Source: Megaera polyxenophila
GTDB lineage: Bacteria > Pseudomonadota > Alphaproteobacteria > Rickettsiales > Rickettsiaceae
Length of the DNA: 64,000 nt
Direction: 5' to 3'
Assembly (NCBI RefSeq): GCF_029982035.1
Contig: NZ_CP104166.1
Coordinates: 124,001 to 188,000 of the forward strand
The stretch's first letter is position 1; the number at the start of each line of letters is the position of its first letter. Below are positions 9,274-18,649 of the stretch, piece after piece. The notes under the pieces are model-generated. The model made no database searches. It was not told the origin of the DNA and saw only the letters and a program-made list of their open reading frames with translations. The position numbers were made by a program, and so were the translations under genes.

Positions 9274-9677
9274 TCCATTAATTCTCTTTTTATCATCGTT
9301 TTATAGAACATAGTTAGCTTATTATGGACAAGGTCGCGGGCTTCGCTAAAGACAAGCTGATTTAGTTTTATCCCCGCAACTATGTAACTTGGAATTTTAA
9401 GTTTATCTGGCAGTAGAAGCTGCTCAACTAGTTTACTGATATTAATCAAGCTCTTTTTATTCTGGTCTCTTACAAAAATACAAATTTCAAATTCTAATAA
9501 ATATATAAATTGTGAGGTCCTTGAATAATTTTCAAGCTTTACGAGATTAATCGAAATAAAAGGATAATTACCATCCTCTATGACCGATATATATACTTGA
9601 TTTACATGTTCCCTAATCAAGGTTTCCAGAGTATGAAGGATCTTTAGCTGGAATATATGAATAAAATCTAATGACAT
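9270..9677 (-). CDS. GTA gp8-like protein (DUF3168), tail terminator
   Basis: The 135-residue protein looks like the DUF3168 family (GTA gp8), which caps the tail tube. A YPFISI motif near residue 38 matches the 'P.v.....' core of the family, and the predicted mixed alpha/beta pattern and length agree. It has a strong Shine-Dalgarno AGGAGG just upstream (on the plus strand it reads as CCTCCT near 9682). Position between the gp7-like and gp12-like genes supports the call more than the sequence alone. Confidence 0.62.
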   Translation of the reverse strand: MSLDFIHIFQLKILHTLETLIREHVNQVYISVIEDGNYPFISINLVKLENYSRTSQFIYLLEFEICIFVRDQNKKSLINISKLVEQLLLPDKLKIPSYIVAGIKLNQLVFSEARDLVHNKLTMFYKTMIKRELME

Positions 9678-9686
9678 TTGTCCTCC

Positions 9687-10028
9687 TTATAAAATTTCAA
9701 GACCTATGATATTTAGAAACCTGTTTTTTTCGCCAATATTAATTATACGTTTAATCGAGTATAATTTACGACGAAAAGAGATTCGTAAAGCTTTGGATAA
9801 ACCATCCATATATCTGATTTTAAATAAATAATACTCTTCAGTAATTAAATTACCGAAATTCATTCCCTCAAGTGACATATATTTACATTCACTAAGGGGT
9901 ATAATTTCCGCGAAACAATTGTATTTTTCCTGCCAGACCGGATCAGCAGAAGGGGAGTCCGCAACATTTTCTAGAAAATTAATATTATGAGCTAATTTAG
10001 CTATGAATGTTTTTTTATTCTTGGTCAT
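9687..10028 (-). CDS. GTA gp7-like head-tail joining protein
   Basis: The 113-residue protein fits the phage head-tail joining (head closure) family, GTA gp7. The pattern includes a tryptophan in the DPVWQEKY segment, a tract where the family has its W..y..i.pls.re motif, and a C-terminal beta-rich segment with RRKLYSIKRIINI. It lies between the gp6-like and gp8-like genes, in the standard order. The gap to the next gene is nine bases. Confidence 0.65.
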   Translation of the reverse strand: MTKNKKTFIAKLAHNINFLENVADSPSADPVWQEKYNCFAEIIPLSECKYMSLEGMNFGNLITEEYYLFKIRYMDGLSKALRISFRRKLYSIKRIINIGEKNRFLNIIGLEIL

Positions 10029-10042
10029 ATAAAGCTAAATAT

Positions 10043-10570
10043 TTAAATTTTAAGAGACCGGTACGGCATGTATATATTTTTTATTTCGGACAAAATATTT
10101 GCTGAATTCTCGCCAAAATCATACATCATACCTATATGCGTTAGAACTCCTTGCAAGATAGGCTGGGGAATTTTATCCCCGAGACCTGCTTCATAACTTA
10201 TTTCAAGTTTCTGAGATAGATATTTCTGATTAAATAATATTTTCTGCTTGTTGTCCTCAAGGTAGCCAAAATTTTCGGTAATATCTTTTTTATCTTCCCC
10301 ATTAAGAAGAAAAACCTTTGTTATTGAGGCAACCGGTATATGTTTTAGCCTTAGATAACTAGGGGCTTTATCTATTAAACACGTAACTTTTTTTATACAA
10401 AAACTTAGTGCTAAAAACTGCTCAGCAGTAATTACTGCTGAGCTAATAAGGTTAGCAATTAATTTATCGTCGTTTTTATGAGGAACTCGTAAATAATTTT
10501 TTACTTCTTCAAGAGGCCATACTTCTCTTTCTTCAACTGATAAAATTTTATAAGTGACGTTATTTTGCAT
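10043..10570 (-). CDS. GTA gp6-like head-tail connector/adaptor
   Basis: This is a connector of the phage gp6-like/phiE125 gp8 family (GTA gp6). The LEEVKNYLRVPHKNDDKLIA stretch is the classic 'L.e.K.hLRv....dD..i' start of the family, followed by helices with SAVITAEQFLA. The open frame reaches up to a TTG at 10600 inside the capsid gene. I prefer the ATG at 10570, which lies 10 bases after the capsid stop and gives about 175 residues. The frame has no disruption. Confidence 0.75.
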   Translation of the reverse strand: MQNNVTYKILSVEEREVWPLEEVKNYLRVPHKNDDKLIANLISSAVITAEQFLALSFCIKKVTCLIDKAPSYLRLKHIPVASITKVFLLNGEDKKDITENFGYLEDNKQKILFNQKYLSQKLEISYEAGLGDKIPQPILQGVLTHIGMMYDFGENSANILSEIKNIYMPYRSLKI

Positions 10571-10580
10571 AAAAAATGTT

Positions 10581-11648
10581 TTAACTGGAAAATTTGGCAA
10601 ATTTTAAAGCAGACGGTACAATTACGTCACCCCCTACCCTTTTTACGGCATAAAATTTTATAAATGGCTTATCGGTATAAGGGTCTCGCATTATCCCAAC
10701 ACCTGCTCTATCTACTATTTTATAAGCTACTTTAAAATCACCGATAGCTATTGCTAGCTTATTTTCTCCAACATTTGGCATATGGGAAATACAAAAAACA
10801 GGAATACCAAAAATAGTTTGTTTTAAAGGTTCTGATAAAGATTGCTGCCAAATAAATCTGCCGGTTTCATCTTTTAAGCCTTGGATCGAGGCAAGTGTTG
10901 ACCTATTCATCAAAAAACTGGCATTAGCTATATGCTCTTCATCAAGAGCATTAATTAATTTAAGCAATATGTCAGGCGTTACCGCATTACCTGTATCTAT
11001 TCTTGTAATGTCTTCATTAGTTAGTATCCCAAATGGCTTCTTATTTCCATCTCCGGTAATAAATGCCTCATTCTCAGCTTTGATAAAACTATCTGCTAAC
11101 CTCTCTGCCAACCATGAATTAATGTCTATAGCTGAATCGTCAATTAATTTCTGAGTAGCCTTTGGCTGAGCATATAACTCGTGGACAGCAATTGTTTTTT
11201 TCTTAAGTTTTGGAGTCTCAGTAACTTCTCTTGCTTCAGCCTCTCCTATCCAACCGGAAATAAACTTACCATCTTCAATTATAAAATCTAAAGCACTAGT
11301 AGAAATTGTTTCAATCGAAGCTAGTTGCCGCATAACTGATTTTGCATTCACCGTACTAACTATTTTGTTATTTAAATTATTAACTATTACCACTCCGGCT
11401 TCACCTGTCGTAGTACTTAAAGATTTAGTAACAAATTCTGAAACTATACCTTTTCTTAAATAGTCACCGAAAGCTTTTTCTTCTTCCGGTCTACAGGAAG
11501 AAATATTAAAAGGATTAAATATAGCATTCTGCAAATTATTAAATTTATTTTCAAGGTCCTTATACTTGCTTATTGATTGTAATTCATTATTTAAAACAGT
11601 TTGCACATTATCGGCAATTGCTTCTATTTGTTTATGTTTAAGTTCCAT
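10581..11648 (-). CDS. GTA gp5-like HK97-fold major capsid protein
   Basis: The 355-residue protein is an HK97-family major capsid protein. After an N-terminal coiled region (about residues 1-60, the delta/scaffold-like domain) comes the fold proper: LASIETISTSALDFIIED, SGWIGEAEAREVTETPKL, ENEAFITGDGNKKPFGIL, and the AIGDFKVAYKIVDRAGVGI stretch near the C-terminus. This matches GTA gp5. A Shine-Dalgarno AGAGGAGA precedes the ATG. Capsids of GTAs package host DNA; whether particles form here is unknown, since several particle genes are not in this window. Confidence 0.9.
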   Translation of the reverse strand: MELKHKQIEAIADNVQTVLNNELQSISKYKDLENKFNNLQNAIFNPFNISSCRPEEEKAFGDYLRKGIVSEFVTKSLSTTTGEAGVVIVNNLNNKIVSTVNAKSVMRQLASIETISTSALDFIIEDGKFISGWIGEAEAREVTETPKLKKKTIAVHELYAQPKATQKLIDDSAIDINSWLAERLADSFIKAENEAFITGDGNKKPFGILTNEDITRIDTGNAVTPDILLKLINALDEEHIANASFLMNRSTLASIQGLKDETGRFIWQQSLSEPLKQTIFGIPVFCISHMPNVGENKLAIAIGDFKVAYKIVDRAGVGIMRDPYTDKPFIKFYAVKRVGGDVIVPSALKFAKFSS

Positions 11649-11656
11649 ATTCTCCT

Positions 11657-12181
11657 CTATTCCAAATTAACTAGCTTTTCTAATAATTTCTCAATTCTCT
11701 CTAGGGAACGATTAATTGGATGTTCAGTTAGTTTTTTAACATTTATTATTCCAGCATTTCTATTTGCCGGAAAGGTTACGACGCTTATCTCCATAAGATC
11801 TACTTTCTTGAGCAACCTAACTCCCTGATTATCATATTCAAAATCCTTAGCACAAAAACCAATGCTCAAACCATCTATTGCTTTTTGCCTTACAAGTTCG
11901 GTAGTCTCTTTACCAAGTAAAATTCTGTTATTTATTTCAGCTTGAATTTTAAGCCCATAATCATCCTCATATAATGACTTTATTATGCCAATTGGTTTTA
12001 GAGTATCATGTTGCCAAAGTAATTTAATATTTTCCGGCTTTGTATCTTCGAAAGCTCCTTTTTGAACTATATCGTTCTGACTATCAACGATATTAAATAC
12101 ACTTGCATACCCAGAAATTATGGTATTTTCTAATCCAACAGCCTTTATTAAAAAATTTTCAGAGATGTTTCCTCTTTCCAA
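11657..12181 (-). CDS. GTA gp4-like HK97 prohead protease
   Basis: This is a 174-residue prohead protease (peptidase family U35), which trims the scaffold region of the capsid during maturation. Visible features are SGYASVFNIVDSQNDIVQKG, the typical N-terminal strand with the NxxDxxxDxxxxGaF pattern, then KLLWQHDTLKPIG with the catalytic histidine, and the GLSIGF motif with the catalytic serine. It probably starts with TTG at 12181, since an AGGAGG lies six bases upstream of it. The gene is the first of the block; no portal or terminase gene lies upstream. Confidence 0.85.
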   Translation of the reverse strand: MERGNISENFLIKAVGLENTIISGYASVFNIVDSQNDIVQKGAFEDTKPENIKLLWQHDTLKPIGIIKSLYEDDYGLKIQAEINNRILLGKETTELVRQKAIDGLSIGFCAKDFEYDNQGVRLLKKVDLMEISVVTFPANRNAGIINVKKLTEHPINRSLERIEKLLEKLVNLE

Positions 12182-12354
12182 TCAAAACCTCCTAGAGTTG
12201 ATTAATTAACCTATAGTTATATTTATAGCTCTTTAGTCGACAGCCACTAAGCATAAAATTAAAAAAATAATATAAAAATTATAGAGTTCTTGTTCTTGAA
12301 AAAAAAATAATGTAGTTTTTACGGATATTCATAATTATTGGTGTGAAGATAAAT

Positions 12355-12651
12355 ATGGTATATATTGGTTTTATACTTATAGTTATAGGCTTGGGATTTA
12401 TTGCTTCCGGTATTGTAGGTTTAATAAGATTCCGTGATTTTTATACTAAGATTCATGCAAGCGGTGTAACTGAGTGCTGCGGCATACCATTTTGCCTTGT
12501 AGGGCTTAGCTTTCTGCAATCAGATTTCAGCTCAGCTTTTAAGCTAATAATAATAGCCCTAATAATTTTGCTGTTAAACCCCGTGTCTACCCACGCACTA
12601 GCGAGGGCTTCTGTCCTCTATAAAATAGATAAAGATGGGAGAATAGAGTGA
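12355..12651 (+). CDS. mnhG: Mrp/Mnh cation antiporter subunit G
   Basis: This small three-helix membrane protein matches MnhG/MrpG, part of a multisubunit monovalent cation/proton antiporter. The GLIRFRDFYTKIHASGVTE stretch is the conserved family core. The frame extends to a GTG at 12343, but MnhG proteins usually begin near the ATG at 12355, which I chose. The end overlaps the next start by four bases (GTGA). It starts a seven-gene run of antiporter subunits divergent from the GTA block. Confidence 0.88.
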   Translation: MVYIGFILIVIGLGFIASGIVGLIRFRDFYTKIHASGVTECCGIPFCLVGLSFLQSDFSSAFKLIIIALIILLLNPVSTHALARASVLYKIDKDGRIE

Positions 12652-13220
12652 CTGCATTTTTTTCTATTCCTTCAATACTAGAGCCGGAATTAAATCTTAT
12701 ACTTCTTATCATCAGTTCTTTCGTATTAATAGGAATTTGCTTTAGATTAATAGTATCTAAAAATTTAATTGAATCTATCCTATTAATGTCAGCTTTTAGC
12801 TTGATAATTGCAATATGTTATCTATTTATGGATGCACCCGACGTAGCGATGACAGAAACCGCTCTTGGCGCTTGTCTATCTACGTGTGTTTTGCTTAATC
12901 TGGTAAAAATAATTGGTGATGAGAATTATAAGTTAGTAAGTAAAACTAGAATATTTCTTGCGCTAACCTTGTGTGTAATTTTTATTGTTTTATTAATTAT
13001 TGCAAGTTTCGACTTGCCTTTATACGGACAACAAAACACCGAAGTACAGTCACATTTGACAAAATACTATATAGAAAATACAAAAAATGATATTGGCATA
13101 CCATCAATTGTTGCAGCAATACTTGCTAGTTACAGAGGTTATGATACTTTAGGCGAAACTAGCGTTATTCTAATTGCCGGCATTGCTGTCGTTTTGATAC
13201 TTGCACGCAGGAGGGAATAA
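12648..13220 (+). CDS. Antiporter subunit with MbhD/DUF4040 and MbhE-like parts
   Basis: The 190-residue membrane protein has a first half with the SAFSLIIAICYLFMDAPDVAMTE pattern of the DUF4040/MbhD domain (the C-terminal part of MrpA in Bacillus and subunits D/E in Mbh hydrogenases) and a second half ending in RGYDTLGETSVILIAGIAV, the MbhE-like motif. So it corresponds to the small end part of MrpA split from its large antiporter domain. It starts with GTG, overlapping mnhG, and its stop overlaps the ATG of the next gene. Confidence 0.8.
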   Translation: MTAFFSIPSILEPELNLILLIISSFVLIGICFRLIVSKNLIESILLMSAFSLIIAICYLFMDAPDVAMTETALGACLSTCVLLNLVKIIGDENYKLVSKTRIFLALTLCVIFIVLLIIASFDLPLYGQQNTEVQSHLTKYYIENTKNDIGIPSIVAAILASYRGYDTLGETSVILIAGIAVVLILARRRE

Positions 13221-13648
13221 TGCTGAAATATTTTTCCGTTTTAAAAACAGTAGTCTCATTTATAATCCCTTATCTGATTCTATACGCTATTTACATCCAG
13301 TTAAACGGGGAAGTTTCTCCGGGAGGGGGATTCCAAGCGGGAGTAATTTTTGCTTCAGGAATAATTGCTTTTGACCTTCTCAACGGCAGTAAAAAAACTC
13401 ATGAATTTTTTTCAGAAAAAGCTCTCATTATTTGCGGGATATTTGGAGTGCTAATTTATGCATCTACAGGGCTTGTTTCATTTTTGTTTGATGATAATTA
13501 CTTAAATTATAATTCAATTGCTAAAACTCCTTGGGTAAATCACCCTCTTACCGGTCAACATATAGGTATATTTTTTATTGAAATTGGAGTCGGTTTAACC
13601 GTTTCATCAATTATGTGTTTAATTTATTTAGTTTTAAAGGAGGATTAG
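13220..13648 (+). CDS. mnhB: Mrp/Mnh cation antiporter subunit B
   Basis: This 142-residue, four-helix protein carries the PGGGFQAGVIFASG motif near residue 33, the signature of the MnhB family. It forms part of the membrane antiporter complex. The start codon overlaps the stop of the preceding gene (TAATG), and nine bases separate it from mnhC. Family, order and length are all normal. Confidence 0.9.
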   Translation: MLKYFSVLKTVVSFIIPYLILYAIYIQLNGEVSPGGGFQAGVIFASGIIAFDLLNGSKKTHEFFSEKALIICGIFGVLIYASTGLVSFLFDDNYLNYNSIAKTPWVNHPLTGQHIGIFFIEIGVGLTVSSIMCLIYLVLKED

Positions 13649-13657
13649 TTCTCTACC

Positions 13658-14014
13658 ATGCAAAATATTATTTACTTTTTTGCAGCACTAGTACTTGTTA
13701 CTGGTCTTTTTATAATGCTAACTAGCGATAATTACTTACGTAAAATCATCGGCCTTGGAATATTTCAAAGTTCAGTTCTCCTTTTTTACATAGCTCTTGG
13801 TAAAGTAAGCGGGGCTATTCTTCCAATTGATATTTGCTCGAATTTGGTTAATTGCCCGTACAATTTCTCCAGTCCCCTACCGCATGTACTGATGCTAACT
13901 GCTATTGTAGTTGGATTTTCTACCATGTCCGTAGGACTTGCTTTAATATACAAAATATATAAAGAGTACGGCACTATCTCGGAAAGTGCAATAACTCAGC
14001 AAGAGGATAATTAA
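13658..14014 (+). CDS. mnhC: Mrp/Mnh cation antiporter subunit C
   Basis: The protein (118 residues, three helices) is NuoK/MnhC-like. The middle segment around LRKIIGLGIFQSSVLLFYIALG and the PLPHVLMLTAIVVGFS part are the MnhC hallmarks; the latter includes the D/LTAIVV pattern seen in the family. It belongs to the membrane arm shared with complex I. Its stop overlaps the start of the next subunit (TAATG). Confidence 0.9.
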   Translation: MQNIIYFFAALVLVTGLFIMLTSDNYLRKIIGLGIFQSSVLLFYIALGKVSGAILPIDICSNLVNCPYNFSSPLPHVLMLTAIVVGFSTMSVGLALIYKIYKEYGTISESAITQQEDN

Positions 14015-15492
14015 TGACTTTAATTAATCATATCCCGGCATTACAAGTGTTAATTCCTTTTTTTTCAGCGTTGTTTTGTGCTTTAACTTTCCATAAATTC
14101 ACTTCCTGGCTTATTGCTACTATTGCTATTATAACAAATCTAGTAATTACGCTTTACGGAATATCTACATCAGGCAATTTCCAATCCTATTCTTTCGGTA
14201 ATTGGCAAGCACCGATTGGTATAGAGTATAGTTTAGATTATCTAAATCAGCCGATAATAATATACATAAACGGTGTCTTATTATTTTTCTTACTCTTTGG
14301 CAAACAACTTATTAATAAAACAATTACTAAATATATTGATAATAAAAAACACCATATGTTCTACAGCTTGCTCCTATTTGCTCATGCGGGATATCTTGGA
14401 GTACTTAGCACTAATGATTTATTTAATTTTTATGTATTTATTGAAATTTCCTCTCTAGCAACTTACGTTTTAGTTTCAAAAGGAAAAGAAGCAAAAGCTT
14501 TAATCGGAGCATTTGATTATCTTATACTAGGTACAATTGGCGCAACATTAATACTAATATCTATTGGCTTCTTTTTTGCTATCACCGGTAGCCTCAATAT
14601 TGCTGATATCTCTAATATTCTACAAGTGAATTACGGATCAAGCGTGGCAGGATCAACAAAATTACATCTGTTAATAATTGCCATAGTGTTTTTCTTAACC
14701 GGAGCAATCTTGAAGATGGCATTTTTCCCATTACATTTTTGGATGATCAGATCTTACTCTGCTACTGCACCATTTATTCTCACTTATATCGCGGCTATCT
14801 CTAGTCTACTTGGAATATATATGATAATGCGCTTCTTGTATTTTACTATCGAAGTTAATCTAATCTATATACCATTTTCCTTAATGCTGCGGGCTATGGC
14901 AATTACGACCCTTATTATCTGCTCTTATTTAGCCTTAAAATCAAAAAATATTAAAAAAATTATTATTTATTCTACAGCCCTGCAAATCGGTTATGCTTTT
15001 CTTCTTTTATCAATTTGGCCAGCAAAAGCCTTGTTATTTCAGTTGCTGATTATTGATAGTGTTAATAAAATTGGTTTATTTACCCTACTTGCCCATATTG
15101 AAAATAAAACAAACAATTTAGATATATACTCAATAAAACACATAAAAGATTCACATTGGTTCAAAATCCTAGCAGCTTTAATCCTTCTTTTTAGTGCTTC
15201 TTTACCGCTAACTAGTATGTTTATAATAAAAATTAAGATATTTGAGCTTTTAATTCAGCAAAGCTTGTTGTTAGAATTTATTATCGTAGTAATTGCTTCA
15301 GTTTTCGGAATATTATACCATCTTAAACTTGCAAAAGCTCTTTTCTTTGCCAAAGAAGAAAACGGGGTAATCCAAATAGATACAAATCTACTAGGATTAT
15401 TTGCTATTGTAACCATACATGTTTTCACATTATTATATATGCACGAAATAGCAGAAATGATTGGTTACCATACTTCCATGACCATAGGTTAG
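14014..15492 (+). CDS. mnhD: Mrp/Mnh antiporter subunit D (NuoL/M/N-like), first copy
   Basis: This 492-residue protein with about 14 membrane helices belongs to the NuoL/M/N proton-pumping family. The helix with NDLFNFYVFIEISSLATYVL carries the conserved glutamate of the channel, and the KMAFFPLHFWMIRSYSATAP stretch is the family's broken-helix motif with a conserved lysine. It is the first of three such subunits in this operon. Its job would be ion translocation, coupling proton entry to sodium or potassium exit; the ion is not readable from sequence. Confidence 0.88.
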   Translation: MTLINHIPALQVLIPFFSALFCALTFHKFTSWLIATIAIITNLVITLYGISTSGNFQSYSFGNWQAPIGIEYSLDYLNQPIIIYINGVLLFFLLFGKQLINKTITKYIDNKKHHMFYSLLLFAHAGYLGVLSTNDLFNFYVFIEISSLATYVLVSKGKEAKALIGAFDYLILGTIGATLILISIGFFFAITGSLNIADISNILQVNYGSSVAGSTKLHLLIIAIVFFLTGAILKMAFFPLHFWMIRSYSATAPFILTYIAAISSLLGIYMIMRFLYFTIEVNLIYIPFSLMLRAMAITTLIICSYLALKSKNIKKIIIYSTALQIGYAFLLLSIWPAKALLFQLLIIDSVNKIGLFTLLAHIENKTNNLDIYSIKHIKDSHWFKILAALILLFSASLPLTSMFIIKIKIFELLIQQSLLLEFIIVVIASVFGILYHLKLAKALFFAKEENGVIQIDTNLLGLFAIVTIHVFTLLYMHEIAEMIGYHTSMTIG

Positions 15493-15517
15493 GTTAAGAA
15501 TAAAAAGAGAGTAAATA

Positions 15518-16978
15518 ATGACCAGCCCAATGCCTTTAAATTTTTTAATTATTTCTACTATGCTTCTTGGTATGATTAACCTGGTTGCACCTTTTTTTAC
15601 AAAAGAAGACAGCAAAATCAGAAGCTTTTTTCTGCTTAGCATCAGCATATTTTTTCTATTTAACGTGATAATAATTGACGATTTATTTATAAACGGCACT
15701 GTAATAAAATTCACTTTATTAGATATCGGTAAATACTCTATAGCGTTTAGCCTTGAACCACTTGGGCTCATTTTCCTAACTATGCTTGCGGCACTTTGGA
15801 TTCCGGCTCTCCTATATACAATAAAATTTTTAACCATTAATCACATTACAAATTCCAGTAAATATTTATTTTTTGTTAATTGTTGTATTTTACTAGGTTG
15901 CATAGTTGCTTTATCTGCAAACTTAATTACCATGTTTATAGCTTACGAATTACTAACGTTATGTACAATTCCGTTAATAGTTCATCACTTTGATAAAAAA
16001 ACGCTTGCCGGTTTAAATAAATATCTAAAAATCCTATTGCTAAGTGGTATAATATTATTTCTACCAGCAATAATAGTTATTTATTCGAAAATAGGTACTG
16101 GCACATTTATTGGAGGCGGGTTCATAAAAGATTATTTTTCAGACTCAGCTGCTGTTTTTCTATTACTCTTTTTTATATTTGGCATAAGTAAAGCAGCGCT
16201 TTATCCATTACACGGTTGGTTACCTGCTGCTATGGTTGCATCCTACCCTGTCAGCGCCCTACTCCATGCTGTGGTTGTAGTTAAAACCGGTTTGTTTTGT
16301 ATATATAAAGTTCTTTTTTATGTGTTTGGACTCGACTACCTACAATATTTATTCAGCGATTATAACTGGCTGGTAATTCTACCGGCTATAACCATATTAT
16401 ACAGTTCACTCCAGGCATTAAAATGCAATGAAATTAAAATGATATTGGCATATTCTACTATTAACCAGTTAAGCATTGCTCTAATTAGCGCTTTCTTATT
16501 TACTCCCAAAGGCTTAGCGGCAGCACTTATCCATATGATTTCCCATTCATTTAGTAAAATTTGTCTATTTTATTCTGCTGGTAATTTTTATAGCTTACAT
16601 AAAACTTATTATATAAATGATCTTACGGGAGTAAACAAAACCATGCCCAAAACTAGTGCAATTTTCCTTATAGCTACTCTCTCTTTGATAGGTATCCCAC
16701 CATTTGCAGGATTTATCAGTAAATTTTATATTATGGTAGCAGCAGCTAATCAACAAAACTTATTGGTAATGATAGTTATTGCAGTTAGCAGCTTATTTTC
16801 AGCGTTTTATATGCTTAAGGTATTAGGTTTTATATACGAACCGGTAAAGATAAAAAATAATAATACAGAAAAAACCGTTCCTATTTTTATGTTTATTAGT
16901 CTGGTTTTATGTATAATTTTTGTTATTTGTTTCTTTTTTATTCAGCAAATCATCAATATTTTTCTAACTTTTATGTAA
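15518..16978 (+). CDS. Mrp/Mnh antiporter subunit D-like, second copy
   Basis: This 486-residue polytopic protein is another NuoL/M/N-family subunit. Key pieces are ITMFIAYELLTLCTIPLIVH with the conserved glutamate, SKAALYPLHGWLPAAMVAS, the standard motif with lysine and histidine, and a PVSALLHAVVVVKTGLF stretch. It begins 25 bases after the first copy. A second antiporter module of this type is seen in Mbh-like and some alphaproteobacterial Mrp complexes. Confidence 0.85.
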   Translation: MTSPMPLNFLIISTMLLGMINLVAPFFTKEDSKIRSFFLLSISIFFLFNVIIIDDLFINGTVIKFTLLDIGKYSIAFSLEPLGLIFLTMLAALWIPALLYTIKFLTINHITNSSKYLFFVNCCILLGCIVALSANLITMFIAYELLTLCTIPLIVHHFDKKTLAGLNKYLKILLLSGIILFLPAIIVIYSKIGTGTFIGGGFIKDYFSDSAAVFLLLFFIFGISKAALYPLHGWLPAAMVASYPVSALLHAVVVVKTGLFCIYKVLFYVFGLDYLQYLFSDYNWLVILPAITILYSSLQALKCNEIKMILAYSTINQLSIALISAFLFTPKGLAAALIHMISHSFSKICLFYSAGNFYSLHKTYYINDLTGVNKTMPKTSAIFLIATLSLIGIPPFAGFISKFYIMVAAANQQNLLVMIVIAVSSLFSAFYMLKVLGFIYEPVKIKNNNTEKTVPIFMFISLVLCIIFVICFFFIQQIINIFLTFM

Positions 16979-16995
16979 AATAGGAATATATAAAA

Positions 16996-18642
16996 ATGTT
17001 TTTTCACCCAGCAACCATAATGATGTTTTTTATATTGCTATTACTAGTAATTAATAGGCATAGCACATTATTTAAATTTGTTGCACTTGTTAGTCCTATT
17101 ATTAGCTCTATAGGGTTATTCTTGGGTCAAGGTAGATACTCTTTTGAGTTATATAATTTAAAATTAATTTGGGAATTCGACGATTTTAATAAATTAATTG
17201 GGGCGGCATTTTTGCTAGTATTATTAACTGCTAATTCTTACGCTCTTGGTCAAAAAAAATATAATGAATTAATAATAGGTTGTGCTTATGGCGCTGCTGT
17301 ATTTATTAGCCTTTTGGCTCAAGATTTTATTTCAATGTTTGCCGGCCTTGAAATAATGATGGTTATGTCCTCGATGATTATATTCAGTGGGAATAAAACA
17401 GGTTTTATATCAATTAACTATGCAAAAAAATATTTTTTAACTCACCTAGTAACCAGTAATATGATCCTAATTGGCATTGCTCATATTATGTCTACAAGCA
17501 ATTCTTCCGAAATTATTTTGGTTACTAATCTAATGGAAAATCCGGAATATTCGCATGCCATACTTTATGTAATGTTTACAGCTATGGTAATTAACATTGC
17601 AGCCTTTCCATTTTCCGGCTGGATGGTTAATTATTATAAAGCAGCTTCTGCTTCTGGATTTTTATATTTAATCAATTTTACTACCAAGCTGGGGTTAATG
17701 TTGTTAATCAAAGTATTTTATGGATTTGAACCCTTGAAATATATAGGGCTAACTATGATCCTATATTCCGGATTTAAAGCAATTTTTGAAGACAATATAT
17801 TTGCTCTACTATGTTATTTATCAATAGTTGCCATGGGAATGATGGCAATTGGCATTAGCTCTGGGAACAAATCAGCTCTTATTGGGGTAACGTGTTATTT
17901 ATTTATCCATATTATTTACAAATGCCTACTTAGCGTTGTTTGTGCTACCCTTCGGGATAGGAAAGGAATTACCCTTTGCTTAGAACTGGGGAAATTTAAA
18001 AATACTATCCTATTAATATCGGCAAGCATTGGAATCTCATTAATGACCAATATTCCTTTTAGTTTAAGTTTTTACAATAAAGCAGGATTATCTCACCTAT
18101 TTTCTGGGAATTTCTTTTATATAGCAATATTACTCTCCGGTGTGTTTACTATAATTTCTTTTCCGTGGAAAGAAGTTATAAATCATAAGAAAGTCATTCC
18201 TTTAGAGATGAATATTTACAATAAATTTAGCCTTATTTTTATAAGCTTAGCTTGCTTTGTTACAGGATTTTTATGGGTATTTACGCCAGTTAGTAATATT
18301 TTTTATCCGCTATATGAAATAAATAACTATTCTTATGAAGTGCTGAAACAACTAGCTATTTATGGCGTTTCTATAATTATCGTTATAAGCTTAAATATAA
18401 CACGAAAAGAGAGCACCAGCCTCAATATTCTTGAAATAATTGGTTATGGTTTTGCTTATTTATATCATTACTGGAAAAAAGATAATCCACCTGAATCACC
18501 AAAAGAAAATTGGCGTTTAGATGTTTTAGAAGAGCAATTAATAAAGAAACTGTCTATTTTGCATAACCAGCAAACTGCAATTTTTATGGTAATATCTTTA
18601 TTAATTGTTATGCTAGCTACCTTGCTTATTAGTTTATATTAG
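16996..18642 (+). CDS. Mrp/Mnh antiporter subunit D-like, third and diverged copy
   Basis: The 548-residue protein is a NuoL/M/N relative of low conservation. The SMFAGLEIMMVMSSMII helix keeps the channel glutamate, but the motif that is normally H-x-W-L-P is here FPFSGWMVNYYKAASASGF, so several ion-path residues have changed. The C-terminal 60 residues (after about 480) form a cytosolic stretch with WKKDNPPESPKENWRLDVLE followed by a final helix. It may be a structural or partly inactive third module. Confidence 0.75.
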   Translation: MFFHPATIMMFFILLLLVINRHSTLFKFVALVSPIISSIGLFLGQGRYSFELYNLKLIWEFDDFNKLIGAAFLLVLLTANSYALGQKKYNELIIGCAYGAAVFISLLAQDFISMFAGLEIMMVMSSMIIFSGNKTGFISINYAKKYFLTHLVTSNMILIGIAHIMSTSNSSEIILVTNLMENPEYSHAILYVMFTAMVINIAAFPFSGWMVNYYKAASASGFLYLINFTTKLGLMLLIKVFYGFEPLKYIGLTMILYSGFKAIFEDNIFALLCYLSIVAMGMMAIGISSGNKSALIGVTCYLFIHIIYKCLLSVVCATLRDRKGITLCLELGKFKNTILLISASIGISLMTNIPFSLSFYNKAGLSHLFSGNFFYIAILLSGVFTIISFPWKEVINHKKVIPLEMNIYNKFSLIFISLACFVTGFLWVFTPVSNIFYPLYEINNYSYEVLKQLAIYGVSIIIVISLNITRKESTSLNILEIIGYGFAYLYHYWKKDNPPESPKENWRLDVLEEQLIKKLSILHNQQTAIFMVISLLIVMLATLLISLY

Positions 18643-18649
18643 CTATAAG

